From positions 1-64,000 of the forward strand of contig NZ_CADCXY010000002.1 of assembly GCF_902806985.1 (NCBI RefSeq): DNA of 64,000 nucleotides. Direction: 5' to 3'. The notes below the pieces were generated by a model. It was not told where the DNA came from and made no database searches. It was given only the letters and a program-made list of their open reading frames with translations. The translations under genes were made by a program, and so were the position numbers. Numbering within the stretch: the stretch's first letter is position 1; each line of letters starts with the position of its first letter. Origin of the DNA: Pseudidiomarina piscicola. Its GTDB lineage: Bacteria; Pseudomonadota; Gammaproteobacteria; Enterobacterales; Alteromonadaceae. Shown piece by piece: positions 32,582 to 42,267 of this stretch.

Positions 32582-35552
32582 ATCCATAGGTTTTTTCAGT
32601 ACCACCTTGCTAAGTGTTGCCCTAGGGGTAGCACTAACCACTCTACCAACGCCGGTGTATGCACAGAGTACGCCCAGTGCGTCTGAGTGCGCGCAGTACA
32701 GCGACTTGCTCGATTACGGCATTATCGGCGAAAGTGGCTTTAACTATGGCAATAACTCCGAAATTAATGGCAACGATATCGATGGCAACGGCAATACGCC
32801 GACGCCTGACGGCCAGGTTGACACTGTAGATCTCGACTTTCCTGCACTGAGCCCGGCAACTTTTCCCTTTAGTCAAACCGGTGGGCCTGATCTTACCAAT
32901 GCTACCGACATTCAACCGGGTAGTTACGGCACCATTACTGCCGATAAAAAAGCTAAGAAGGGCCAACGTAAGTCGTTTGTTTCATTTGCCGGCGGCGGTA
33001 CCTATTACATTGAGGAGCTGATTTTTGATGGCAAAGACTCGATTGCCGAGCTTGGCCCCGGCGACTATTTTATTGAACGACTAAACCTCGATAACAAGTC
33101 CTATATTGATCTCGTGCCACAAGATCAAGTTCGTCTGTATGTGGGCGAATACTTGATTGGCGATAATAATATTTTCGTAAATAGTGGCGGCCCGGCGAGT
33201 GATATGTTGGTTTACCTTTACGACAATGCCTACATTAATTTAGGTAATTTCAATGAGGGTGGTTCGAGCAATACGGTTATTAACTTCAATGGTTTAATCT
33301 ATAGCCCTTACCCTTCGACGTCGGTCACACTCGGTAACAACAATAATTATCAGGGGGCCATACTGACGCCTGGTGAAGTGAATGTGGGTAATAACACCAC
33401 CTTTAACTACAGCCCCGAATTACAGGATGAGCTCGCTAGCGCTGTTGGCTGTGAACCCAGCAGCGGTGGCATTCACCATTTACGGATCCGCCACCCGCAG
33501 TCGATCGTCAGTTGCTATAGCGCCGTGGTTGAAGTTTTAGCCTGTGCTGATGCCAACTGCTCACAGCTCTACCCCGATGCTGTGTCCGTTGACTTAAGTG
33601 CCGGCGCCACTGGCCCCACGTGGCAAGGCGGTGATGTGGCCAGCAGCAATGGCCCAAATGCCACCCTTAGTTTTACCAGTGGTAGTGGCGTTGCGGGGCT
33701 CCAATGGGTCGACGGTGGCACTGCCACCCTTGCGGCGAACGCTAGCTCGCCAACACCCTCGGCAGCAACCCAGTGTTTCACCAGCAGTGGTAGCCAAGCA
33801 ACCAACTGCGAGCTCGATTTTAACACCGCCGGGCTGGTGGTTACCGCTGCAGACGGACAAAGTATCATTGCCGCGCAACACGCCGGCCTTGACTTCACTA
33901 CCACCCTTCGGGCGATACAAACCAATACCACGACGGGCGCCTGCGAAGCGCGTGTCAGTGGCAACCAAAACGTTGAGTTTGCTATTGAGTGCGCCAATCC
34001 TCAAAACTGTCAAGCCGGCCAAACTTATACCGTAAACGGTACCAACGTGAATTTGAATAACAGCGGTAGCGCACTTGCCTACAGTTCGGTGGCCGTTAAC
34101 TTCGACAGTAACGGTAACGCAGTACTAAACAATAATTACAGTGACGTAGGCCTACTGCAGATGCATGCGCGTTTAAACCTCGCCCCTTCATCGGCTTCTG
34201 GCAGCATCAACGACCCGGCTACCAACCTGCAAGGGACCAGTTTGAACGACTATGTAGTTAAGCCGCACACCCTCTCGGTCGTCGCACTTGATGACAACGA
34301 TCAATTGTGGAGCGCAACCGGCGCAACAGGTCCAGGCTATGTCGCCGCTGGAGAAGATTTTAGCATGGTGATTCAAAGTCGAAACGCGGCCGGTAACCCC
34401 ACCCCTAATTTCGGTCGCGAAATTAGCCCAGTGACCGTGACCGCAGACTTTGCATCTATGGCGTATCCGAGCCCGGCAGACGCCGGCTCAAACGCCAGTA
34501 AATTAACCCTCAGCCAAGCCTTTGTGCCGAGCTCAACCATTACCGGTGCGTATCAAACCGATGGTGCTCGCTGGTTCGAAGCTGGTACTGTGAATTTACG
34601 CGCAGCTCTCAATAACAACGACTACTTAGGTGGTGGCGACGCCTTGCAACGGCCAGAAAGTGCTATAGGACGGTTTTATCCTGACCATTTTGCGCTGGTC
34701 ACCAGCTCGGTCACCAATAGCGACGGCAGCTTTTCGTACATGGATCATGCCGGCATTGGCATTGATGCCATCGTCGAAGCGCGCGCAGTCAATGGCCAAC
34801 GCTTACGCAATTACGGCAGTAACTACGCCAGTACCGCAGTACTACAGTCGGTGATCCGCAATACCCCCGCAGATCAAGCCAGTGATGACTTCTCGAGCCG
34901 CTGGCAGGCTTCTTTACCTAGCTTATGGGACACTGGCCAATTAGTTATCTCACTAAGCGATGCGAGCCTCTTAAAACGCAGCGACGAAGCCCCAGATGGG
35001 CCATTTGACGACATTGAGGTGGGTCTTCAGGTACTTAGCGAACTCGACAATCGCGATTTTAAAAGCAGCGCGAAAACGCTCAGCACACTGGCCGGTGATG
35101 GGGTACCTCTGGATGGCTCATTGCAGCTGCGTTATGGTCGCTTAACTTTAGATAATAGTTACGGCCCGGAAACAGAAACGTTGCCCGTCGCTTTGCGTGC
35201 CGAATACTGGAATGGCGAGCTGTTCACTACCCATGGTCTTGATAGCTCGACACCATATGCGCCGGGCGCTCTTTCGGTGGTCGATTACCTCGACCCTATC
35301 ACCACTTCTGCCGGTGGTAGCAGCGGTACACTGGTCGACGGCAATATCGGCACTAGCCCACTCTATTGGACGGCGCCAACAGGCAGCCCGAGCCGCGGTG
35401 AATTCATTTTCGAGTTCGATGCACCAAGTTACCTTGAGTATCCATGGCAAGACGCCGATGGCAACACTTACACCAACCCGCGCGCTTATGGCGGCTTTGG
35501 TTTATACCGAGGCAACGCTCGGAAAACTACTGAAAAAGATTTAACCCAATAA
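32568..35552 (+). CDS. mshQ: MSHA biogenesis protein MshQ, large secreted adhesin-like protein
   Basis: The 994-residue protein has a signal peptide (about 1-32, ending VYA), an Asn/Asp/Gly-rich beta-structured N-terminal block (about 40-300), a middle Ser/Thr/Asn-rich region with several Cys, and a C-terminal MshQ-like region (DUF6701 type). MshQ is predicted to be an exported tip protein of the pilus; its exact role is unknown. I use the ATG at 32568, preceded by GAGG, over an upstream TTG. The gene ends in a bidirectional terminator shared with the convergent pilin genes. Confidence 0.82.
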   Translation: MQLSKSIGFFSTTLLSVALGVALTTLPTPVYAQSTPSASECAQYSDLLDYGIIGESGFNYGNNSEINGNDIDGNGNTPTPDGQVDTVDLDFPALSPATFPFSQTGGPDLTNATDIQPGSYGTITADKKAKKGQRKSFVSFAGGGTYYIEELIFDGKDSIAELGPGDYFIERLNLDNKSYIDLVPQDQVRLYVGEYLIGDNNIFVNSGGPASDMLVYLYDNAYINLGNFNEGGSSNTVINFNGLIYSPYPSTSVTLGNNNNYQGAILTPGEVNVGNNTTFNYSPELQDELASAVGCEPSSGGIHHLRIRHPQSIVSCYSAVVEVLACADANCSQLYPDAVSVDLSAGATGPTWQGGDVASSNGPNATLSFTSGSGVAGLQWVDGGTATLAANASSPTPSAATQCFTSSGSQATNCELDFNTAGLVVTAADGQSIIAAQHAGLDFTTTLRAIQTNTTTGACEARVSGNQNVEFAIECANPQNCQAGQTYTVNGTNVNLNNSGSALAYSSVAVNFDSNGNAVLNNNYSDVGLLQMHARLNLAPSSASGSINDPATNLQGTSLNDYVVKPHTLSVVALDDNDQLWSATGATGPGYVAAGEDFSMVIQSRNAAGNPTPNFGREISPVTVTADFASMAYPSPADAGSNASKLTLSQAFVPSSTITGAYQTDGARWFEAGTVNLRAALNNNDYLGGGDALQRPESAIGRFYPDHFALVTSSVTNSDGSFSYMDHAGIGIDAIVEARAVNGQRLRNYGSNYASTAVLQSVIRNTPADQASDDFSSRWQASLPSLWDTGQLVISLSDASLLKRSDEAPDGPFDDIEVGLQVLSELDNRDFKSSAKTLSTLAGDGVPLDGSLQLRYGRLTLDNSYGPETETLPVALRAEYWNGELFTTHGLDSSTPYAPGALSVVDYLDPITTSAGGSSGTLVDGNIGTSPLYWTAPTGSPSRGEFIFEFDAPSYLEYPWQDADGNTYTNPRAYGGFGLYRGNARKTTEKDLTQ

Positions 35553-35578
35553 AAAAGCGCTCCGAAGAGCGCCTTTTT
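35551..35578. terminator. Bidirectional terminator between mshQ and the mshA-like genes
   Basis: GCGCTC (35557-35562) and GAGCGC (35567-35572) form a stem with loop CGAA, flanked by six A on the left and five T on the right, so it can work in both directions. Read on the minus strand the loop is the stable C(UUCG)G tetraloop. It serves mshQ (+) and the pilin operon (-). Confidence 0.9.
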
Positions 35579-35602
35579 GGTTTGTACCTGTTAATCACAC
35601 TA

Positions 35603-36091
35603 TTAACAGTTATCTTCTAAGTTTGGAGCCACGCTTACTTTAGCCGGCGTTATTGTTGATGAGCCACTTGATGTGACTTCTTCTGCTTGTGTATAGGTAA
35701 CAGAGCAGCCTGTCGCTGCGCCCTTTGGTGAAAAGGTAATCTCGCCTGACGTGGTATCATCGATATCCCACTCGCTACCTGAGATGCCTGCAGCGAGTTG
35801 AATACCACCCGCTGGGTCTACACCTTTAGCTGCAGGATACCCATAAACGGTAGACACATCGCCGCCTTCTGTGGTTACAGTTCCCGTAGGTTCACCATCG
35901 TCACCGTCGATCAACGATTTTGCGTAAACCAGTTGCATCGCACCTTGGATAGATGCTTGAGCACCTTTTACCGTAGACTCACGGGCATCTGATGAAAAGT
36001 TAATAAACTGCGGTGCTGCGGTGACAGCTAAGATACCTAGCACCACGATCACGATGATTAACTCGATTAATGTAAAACCTTTTTGTTTCAT
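35603..36091 (-). CDS. mshA: MSHA major-type pilin, second copy
   Basis: The 162-residue prepilin starts with MKQK and the cleavage motif GFTLIELIIV. Mature residues carry the MshA helix, then two C-terminal cysteines (in ATGCSV and the terminal EDNC) that should form the pilin disulfide loop. A very strong ribosome binding site (AAAGGAGA) seven bases before the ATG at 36091 suggests high expression, so this may be the main subunit. It is the last gene of the minus-strand msh run. Confidence 0.87.
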   Translation of the reverse strand: MKQKGFTLIELIIVIVVLGILAVTAAPQFINFSSDARESTVKGAQASIQGAMQLVYAKSLIDGDDGEPTGTVTTEGGDVSTVYGYPAAKGVDPAGGIQLAAGISGSEWDIDDTTSGEITFSPKGAATGCSVTYTQAEEVTSSGSSTITPAKVSVAPNLEDNC

Positions 36092-36117
36092 ATGTACTTC
36101 TCCTTTATTTTCAAAAA

Positions 36118-36621
36118 TTAACAACCTGAAATCGTTGCAGCTGGACTGGGCTTACCTAAGTCATCTGCGTTGTCGGTATAGGTGATAAAGCAATTTGTCG
36201 CTTCAATCTCGGTAGATGTAGGGCTTGCGTCGGTCAAACTAGACAAAGTCCCAACGTATACACCGTTGGCCTCCGAGCCAGAGGTATAAACCCCTGTGGT
36301 CTTTTCCTCAAAAGTCCAGTCACCGCCGGCACCTGCTGCAGCGGCAATAGCGGCAGCCTTTGGATAACCATTCATCAATGCAACGGTACTACCGTCGGCA
36401 GTGGTGATGCTCGCTTCGCCAGAAAGCTTGTTTTCTACTGCTGCTTTTGCGTAGCTAAGCTCGACGGCGGACTTCATACTTGCTTCAAGACCTTTGATGG
36501 TGCTTTCACGCGCATCGCTTGAGAAATTAATAAATTGTGGCGCCGCAGTTACCGCTAAAATACCTAGCACTACGATCACAATAATGAGTTCGATCAGTGT
36601 AAAACCTTTTTGATGACGCAT
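36118..36621 (-). CDS. mshA: MSHA major-type pilin, first copy
   Basis: This 167-residue prepilin (leader MRHQK, cleavage GFTLIELIIV) is nearly identical to the next pilin over its first forty or so residues and then diverges. It too has two C-terminal cysteines (ATNCFI and the terminal SGC). An AAGGGG site precedes the ATG. Its stop lies 26 bases before the second copy. The paralogues could be alternative major subunits or a major and an ancillary pilin. Confidence 0.86.
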   Translation of the reverse strand: MRHQKGFTLIELIIVIVVLGILAVTAAPQFINFSSDARESTIKGLEASMKSAVELSYAKAAVENKLSGEASITTADGSTVALMNGYPKAAAIAAAAGAGGDWTFEEKTTGVYTSGSEANGVYVGTLSSLTDASPTSTEIEATNCFITYTDNADDLGKPSPAATISGC

Positions 36622-36650
36622 GTAATGCCCCTTAAATGTGTAGTTGCGTG

Positions 36651-37247
36651 TTAGTTGTTACTAAAAATACTCACGCCACCAGTGCGCGGGTTATAAACAA
36701 AAGCGTTGCCAACACTTAAGTAATCGTTGCCAGCGGGTGCTGAGCTCAAGTTTTTAATGGTGTTGGCCAGATAATAAACACAGATGTCATTGGTACCATT
36801 GTTTTCACGATTCACATAATAACGATTTTCGCCTAACAAGCCAAAATTTGCGGTGGCTGTGGGGGCGCCCTGCAAAATCGCTTGCATGATGGTACGGCAG
36901 TCTTCGCTACTCATGTTTTGGTCATGTGCTTCGGTGTTGGTGTCACCGCTAACGGGGTAGCCGGTGCTACCGTCCACGTTCACCGGAACACCGTCCATCA
37001 CCACTACGGCGCCAGCCCCAAGGGCGTTCCCTTTAGGTCGGCCACGCAGCTCCCACTCGGCGCGTACCAGACTCACAGCACTGGCAAAGCCGCCCGCCAC
37101 ACCTTCGACTGCGGCGTCTTCAGCGTCAGCACTTACACTGGTAAACCTCGGTAAGGCAGAGGCTGCTAACAAGCCAAGAATGACAATAACAATTATTAGC
37201 TCGATCAAAGTAAAGCCGTGCTGTTGGTTGTGTTGCTCGGCGTTCAT
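36651..37247 (-). CDS. mshB: MSHA pilin-like protein MshB
   Basis: The 198-residue prepilin has leader MNAEQHNQQH and cleavage motif GFTLIELIIVIVILG. It keeps the Asp/Glu-rich alpha helix and has cysteines in SEDCRT and NDICVY. Position between mshG and the mshA genes fits MshB. The mshF gene that often lies between mshG and mshB is missing, since only 41 bases separate them. An AGAGGA site precedes the start. Confidence 0.84.
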   Translation of the reverse strand: MNAEQHNQQHGFTLIELIIVIVILGLLAASALPRFTSVSADAEDAAVEGVAGGFASAVSLVRAEWELRGRPKGNALGAGAVVVMDGVPVNVDGSTGYPVSGDTNTEAHDQNMSSEDCRTIMQAILQGAPTATANFGLLGENRYYVNRENNGTNDICVYYLANTIKNLSSAPAGNDYLSVGNAFVYNPRTGGVSIFSNN

Positions 37248-37288
37248 AGTGACATCCTCTTTAACATTTTATTGATCATCGTCAGTTT

Positions 37289-38509
37289 TTATCGCCCTTT
37301 GTAGGCGTCCATCATGTCCCACATTGGGGTAAAGATACCCAGTGCCATTACCGCAACCATAATTGCCACTAGCACCAATAAAATGGGCTCAATACGCGCG
37401 GTTAGGTTTTTTAAATCATAATCGACTTCACGTTCATAGTAGTCGGCCACTTCGTTAAGTAATTCGTCGACGCGCCCAGTTTCTTCACCGACGCTGATCA
37501 TTTGCATCACCAACGGTGTGAATAAATGAGTACTTTGCGCCGCTCGGGAGAGGCCTTCACCTTTCTCAATGGTACGTCGCATCTCTTCAATACGATCGTG
37601 CATCCAGTAGTTGTCCACGGCATCGGCGACCAAGTGTAACGACTGCGTTAAGGGTACACCCGCACGCAACATCACCGCAAAGCTACGAGAAAAGCGCGAC
37701 AATAGGCTGCGAAATACAATATCGCCAAAAATCGGTAAGCGCGTTTTCCAACGATCCCAGTGTAACCTACCTTGCTCACTGGTACGAAAGCGATTAACGC
37801 CGAAAATAAGCGCAGCGATCGCCACTAGCATTAGCGGCCACCAGCTGACAAAAAAGTCCGAAACACCCAATAAAATCCGCGTTGGTAACGGTAGTTCGGC
37901 ATTAAATTGTTCAAACATTCGCGCAAACGTCGGTATCACCCAGATATTTAGAATAAACATCGCCACCACTAGGGCGGTCACAATAAACATGGGATAGCGC
38001 AGCGCAGCTTTCACTTGTTTGCGCGTTTCTTCTTCTTTACTTAGGTAGTCAGACAGTTGCTCGAAGGCTTCTTCTAATTGTCCGGTGTTTTCACCCACAT
38101 GGACGATCGCAACCAGCAAACGCGGGAAGACCTTCGGGTGCGCACCCATGGCCACCGATAGCTCACGGCCACGTTCGAGTTGTTCAACCACATCACTTAG
38201 CACTGACCGCATACGTTTCTTCGGGCTATTTTCTGCCAACCCTTGAATCGCACGCAGCAAAGGTATTCCAGCTTTTGTCAGTGAGTACATTTGGCGCGTA
38301 AACACGATCAAATCATCACGGTTTACCTTTTCGGCGAATAAGTTAAAGTTCGATTCGCTCTTCGCTTCTGCCTGACGTTGTTGAATCGTCAACGGCGTAA
38401 CACCGCGGCGAATTAAGGTGTCGGCAGCGGCACGTTCAGAGTTTGCCTCTAAGGCCCCGGTGACCAGCTCACCAGCGGCGTCGCGCCCGCGATAGCTAAA
38501 CTCAGCCAT
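37289..38509 (-). CDS. mshG: MSHA inner-membrane platform protein MshG
   Basis: The 406-residue protein is a PilC/GspF-family platform with two repeated T2SF domains (about 70-190 and 275-395) and three membrane segments. It couples the ATPase MshE to pilus assembly. The ATG at 38509 (MAEFSYRGRD) matches the family start and overlaps the mshE end by eight bases. Confidence 0.94.
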   Translation of the reverse strand: MAEFSYRGRDAAGELVTGALEANSERAAADTLIRRGVTPLTIQQRQAEAKSESNFNLFAEKVNRDDLIVFTRQMYSLTKAGIPLLRAIQGLAENSPKKRMRSVLSDVVEQLERGRELSVAMGAHPKVFPRLLVAIVHVGENTGQLEEAFEQLSDYLSKEEETRKQVKAALRYPMFIVTALVVAMFILNIWVIPTFARMFEQFNAELPLPTRILLGVSDFFVSWWPLMLVAIAALIFGVNRFRTSEQGRLHWDRWKTRLPIFGDIVFRSLLSRFSRSFAVMLRAGVPLTQSLHLVADAVDNYWMHDRIEEMRRTIEKGEGLSRAAQSTHLFTPLVMQMISVGEETGRVDELLNEVADYYEREVDYDLKNLTARIEPILLVLVAIMVAVMALGIFTPMWDMMDAYKGR

Positions 38510-40268
38510 GGCTCGAGTCCTCTGACTCACCTTCAATCAAGGTCGTGCGAATTTCTTCTTCTTCGACGGTTTCGGCTAGGAACAACACCTCGTCAACGCT
38601 GGTTACACCTTGTCGCGCATAATCTAACGCGGCCAAGGCTAATGGCCGAAAGCTCTCTGACGCACGAGCGGTGCTGGCGAATTCGCGCATGTTGCCGTCA
38701 CGCAAAGCGTTGATCATCCCTTCATTGAATTCTAATAATTCAAATACCCCGATACGGCCCTTATAGCCGGTGTTATTACAATTTCGGCAGCCTTTGCCTT
38801 GATAAAAGCCTGAGCCGTCGGCCGGGATTTCCGGTGCCATACGCCGAATCAGCGTTAAATCGGCCGGCTCTGGGGTGACTTCCGTTTTACAGCTCTCACA
38901 GACTTTACGAATCAGCCGCTGTGCCAGCACACCGCGTACCGCAGCACCAACTAAGTAAGGCGCGGCGCCCATATCAATAAGCCGCAAGGCACTGGTAATG
39001 GAATCATTGGTGTGCAGGGTCGTTAATACCATGTGGCCGGTAATAGAGCCGCGCAAACCTATCTCTACGGTCTCGCTATCTCGCATTTCGCCGACCATAA
39101 TAATGTCGGGGTCTTGGCGCAAGGTTGTACGCAGCACACGTGAGAAATTTAAGCCGATTTTGGCGTTTACCTGAACTTGAGAAATACGCGGTAGCCGATA
39201 CTCAACCGGGTCCTCCACGGTAATAATTTTCTTCTCGGCTTTATTCAGCTCGTTCAATGCGCCATAAAGTGTCGTCGTTTTACCTGAGCCCGTTGGCCCG
39301 GTGACTATTAACATGCCATAGGGCTTGTGAATCAGGGTGCGCACGCGCTCTAACAAATGCGCCGGTAAACCGGTCTGCTCTAGCCGCAATAACCCAGCGG
39401 ACTGGTCTAGTAGACGGAGAACACAGGATTCACCATATTGCACCGGCATGGTCGACATACGAACGTCGATGGAATGGTCTCGAACTTTTACCTGAAAGCG
39501 GCCGTCTTGGGGCATGCGTTTCTCAGAGATATCCAGGCCTGCCATCAATTTCAAACGTAACACAAGGGCGTTGGCAATGGTGGTCTCGTTCAGCACGTTT
39601 TCTTGCAACATGCCATCGACCCGCATGCGAATGCGCAATGCTCGATCATCAGGCTCAATGTGAATATCCGACGCCCGCACTTGCACCGCGTCAGCAAAAA
39701 TCGACTGTAGCAACTTGGCGACGGTGGCGTCGTCGCCTTCATCTTCCAATGTGAGGGCCGCTAAATCGAGGGTTTCATCTTGTTCATACTCCGTTTGCAA
39801 CTGACTGGCAAACTGGGCGATATCTTTGGTGCGCCGGTAAAGATTATCAAAAGCCTCAAGCAATTCGTGGTCAGGTGCAACGGCAAGCTTGATGGTGCGT
39901 GGTTGTAGGTATTGGCTAATGGCGTCCACGGCACTCAGATCAGCGGGGTCGCTCATGGCCACCAGCGCTTCGTTGTCGTCGGCCTCAACCACCAGCGCGC
40001 GATGACGGCGCGCTTGAATCTCGGGCAGTAAGTTAACCACATCAGCGGCAATCTTACGGTCACCTAATTCAACGAACGGGATATTTAATTGGCGTGCTAA
40101 AAACTCGAGTAGTTCTTGTTCTTCAATGAAGCCCAAATCAACCAAGGTGACACCTAGCTTACGGCCATTCGTACGCTGGTCTTCAAGAGCCTGCATTAAC
40201 TGCGACTCGGAGATAATCTTTTCTTGCACCAACAGGTCACCGAGGCGCATTTTCAAACGCGGTCGCAT
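38502..40268 (-). CDS. mshE: MSHA extension ATPase MshE with c-di-GMP-binding MshEN domain
   Basis: This 588-residue PilB/GspE-type ATPase powers pilus extension. The N-terminal MshEN domain has two tandem motifs starting RLGDLLV (8-14) and KLGVTLVDLG (37-46), which bind cyclic di-GMP in V. cholerae MshE; in the first motif Lys17 occupies a position that is often Gly. Walker A GPTGSGKT is at 324-331, and a zinc site of two Cys pairs (CESC, CRNC) lies near 450-490. The start at 40268 has an AGGAGG site that lies within the end of mshN. Confidence 0.95.
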   Translation of the reverse strand: MRPRLKMRLGDLLVQEKIISESQLMQALEDQRTNGRKLGVTLVDLGFIEEQELLEFLARQLNIPFVELGDRKIAADVVNLLPEIQARRHRALVVEADDNEALVAMSDPADLSAVDAISQYLQPRTIKLAVAPDHELLEAFDNLYRRTKDIAQFASQLQTEYEQDETLDLAALTLEDEGDDATVAKLLQSIFADAVQVRASDIHIEPDDRALRIRMRVDGMLQENVLNETTIANALVLRLKLMAGLDISEKRMPQDGRFQVKVRDHSIDVRMSTMPVQYGESCVLRLLDQSAGLLRLEQTGLPAHLLERVRTLIHKPYGMLIVTGPTGSGKTTTLYGALNELNKAEKKIITVEDPVEYRLPRISQVQVNAKIGLNFSRVLRTTLRQDPDIIMVGEMRDSETVEIGLRGSITGHMVLTTLHTNDSITSALRLIDMGAAPYLVGAAVRGVLAQRLIRKVCESCKTEVTPEPADLTLIRRMAPEIPADGSGFYQGKGCRNCNNTGYKGRIGVFELLEFNEGMINALRDGNMREFASTARASESFRPLALAALDYARQGVTSVDEVLFLAETVEEEEIRTTLIEGESEDSSHG

Positions 40269-40270
40269 AC

Positions 40271-41329
40271 TTATTGGCCTCCTAAAGCATCGTGCCGTTG
40301 GGTCGCGTAATTTCTCGCTTCTGCGGATAAATTTGGGTCTTGTAACGCGCGCTGATAACTCATACGCGCTGCGTCAGGTTGTTGTGCATCTTCGTAGGCA
40401 ACCGCGGCGGCTAACCACCAACGCCCTTGTTGCGTGAGCTTGGCAAGTTGCTGATAGTCTGCGCCCGCTTGCGCATAGCGTCCAAGTTCATTTGCTGCGG
40501 TGGCACGCACTTGCAGCAAGTCAACTGTTTCTGGCGTTTGCACAGGTATCGTTGCCAATGCCGTTAGTATTTCGGTGTAGGCCGCGTTTTCCAGCAAAAT
40601 GCGACTATAAAGCGCCAACCAACGCGGTTGCTGAGGTATCTGCTGTAGGCCTTCTTGCAACACCGCAACAGCCGCATTGACGCGACCACGGCCATACCAA
40701 TAGGCGGCGAGTTCACTGCGCGCATCAATATGTTTTGGAGCCAGTGCAATGACCTGCTCGAATAGGCTTCCGGCTCGCTCACGTTCGCCTTTTTGCATGG
40801 CCTCGCGGGCCTGTTTGAGTTTCACTTCGGCTAACTCTTCGGCGCTTAGCTGCACCGCGGTGACTTCCATCGAGCCAGAGTTGTTTGCGGGCTCAGTTGA
40901 CCCAGCCGCAGGTGTTGCTTCTGGCGTTGGTTCTGGCTTTGGCTCTGGCGTTGGCTCTGGCTTTGGTTTTGGCTCTGTCGACGGGGCGACGGGTTGTGGC
41001 GCGAGCTTTTGCTGAGGCTGAACCGCGACGGGGCTTGGCACTTGTTCAGTCGCTACTTGCGTTGCTGGGGCTGCTGTAGGTTGCGGCAATGGCTCGCTCA
41101 CCTTAACAGTTTGCTGGCTTGTCACTGCTTCTTGGTCCGGCGCAGCCATAAAGTCGCTTTGATACACCAACACAATGGCAATCACCACCAGTGCACTGAC
41201 ACCTACGCCACCAAGTATGCGTCCCCAAGGGAATCCTGAAGGACTCGCTGCGGCTGGGGCAGCGCCTTGCTTGCGCGGTTGCTGTTGGCGTTGGTCAAGG
41301 TCTTTAAGCATACGATTAATGACACTCAT
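40271..41329 (-). CDS. mshN: MSHA biogenesis TPR protein MshN
   Basis: The 352-residue protein has the conserved N-terminus MSVINRMLKDLDQR, a membrane helix (about 37-56), a Pro/Glu/Lys-rich linker of tandem PEP-type repeats (about 115-145) and TPR repeats (about 170-345). It is an inner-membrane scaffold of the MSHA machine. The ATG at 41329 overlaps the mshM stop as ATGA, which settles the start against a longer frame. Confidence 0.88.
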   Translation of the reverse strand: MSVINRMLKDLDQRQQQPRKQGAAPAAASPSGFPWGRILGGVGVSALVVIAIVLVYQSDFMAAPDQEAVTSQQTVKVSEPLPQPTAAPATQVATEQVPSPVAVQPQQKLAPQPVAPSTEPKPKPEPTPEPKPEPTPEATPAAGSTEPANNSGSMEVTAVQLSAEELAEVKLKQAREAMQKGERERAGSLFEQVIALAPKHIDARSELAAYWYGRGRVNAAVAVLQEGLQQIPQQPRWLALYSRILLENAAYTEILTALATIPVQTPETVDLLQVRATAANELGRYAQAGADYQQLAKLTQQGRWWLAAAVAYEDAQQPDAARMSYQRALQDPNLSAEARNYATQRHDALGGQ

Positions 41330-42243
41330 AGCAGGTACTCCGCGAGCCAGCCTTGCTGCCAAGTCCACACTCCTAACGCCGCCAAACTCACCGCGCCAGC
41401 TAGCCCCCACCAGAGCCCTGTTCTACGTGGCAAAGTCACATCTTCAGTGTCCGCAACCGCAAAACGTACATGTCGCGGCTTAATTTCGTAGCAGCCTTCG
41501 CCGTAACACAGCATCAATAACTTATGACACAACACATTGACTAGTCGCGGTACGCCGCGGCTGGCTTGATGAATCATTTTAACCACTCGACTCGAAAACA
41601 TTGGCGCGCCGTGGTAACCGGCGATATACAGGCGGTGAGACACGTAGCGAGCAACCTCTGCAACGGTCATGGTTTGCAAGTTATAGCTGAAGGTAATGCG
41701 TTGCCGTAGTTGCCGGTGCTCTCGCGTCGCCAAGCGTTCGTCTAACTCTGGCTGACCAAACAAGACAATATGCAAGAGCTTGCGCGTTTCAGTTTCCAAA
41801 TTAGAAATTAAACGCAGCGCTTCAAGGCTTTCGGCCGGCAGCGCTTGGGCTTCATCCACCACTATCACCGCCATTTGATTGGCCCGACTGATGGCCACGA
41901 GGCGTTCTTGAATGGCTTGCGTAAGTAACTGCTCACTTTGCTCTTCCGGAGCTTCAACTTGAAGCTCACGAGCAATATGCGCCCGCATTTCGCTGGGCGT
42001 CAGATAAGGGTTGGGGATATAAGCAGTAACGTACTGCTCGGGCAGTTCGTTCAACAATTTGCGGCATAGCAAGGTTTTGCCAGTGCCAACCTCACCCACC
42101 ACTTTGATAAAGCCTTCGCCAGCTTCTAGCGCAGTCACTAACACCTCAAATGCCGAACGATGGCCCTCGAGTTCACAGTAAAAACTGGTATTCGGGGTCA
42201 AAGTAAAAGGCAGTTCTGTTAGTCCGTAATGCGCTTGATACAT
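41326..42243 (-). CDS. mshM: MSHA biogenesis AAA ATPase MshM (ExeA-like)
   Basis: The 305-residue protein begins MYQAHYGLTELPF, typical of ExeA/MshM ATPases, with Walker A GEVGTGKT (50-57), Walker B VIVVDEAQALP and a C-terminal membrane helix (about 277-298). ExeA-type ATPases help secretin subunits pass or anchor at the peptidoglycan; this one lacks the periplasmic binding domain of ExeA. Confidence 0.91.
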   Translation of the reverse strand: MYQAHYGLTELPFTLTPNTSFYCELEGHRSAFEVLVTALEAGEGFIKVVGEVGTGKTLLCRKLLNELPEQYVTAYIPNPYLTPSEMRAHIARELQVEAPEEQSEQLLTQAIQERLVAISRANQMAVIVVDEAQALPAESLEALRLISNLETETRKLLHIVLFGQPELDERLATREHRQLRQRITFSYNLQTMTVAEVARYVSHRLYIAGYHGAPMFSSRVVKMIHQASRGVPRLVNVLCHKLLMLCYGEGCYEIKPRHVRFAVADTEDVTLPRRTGLWWGLAGAVSLAALGVWTWQQGWLAEYLL

Positions 42244-42267
42244 AATGATGTTACTACTCGCAGTTGC

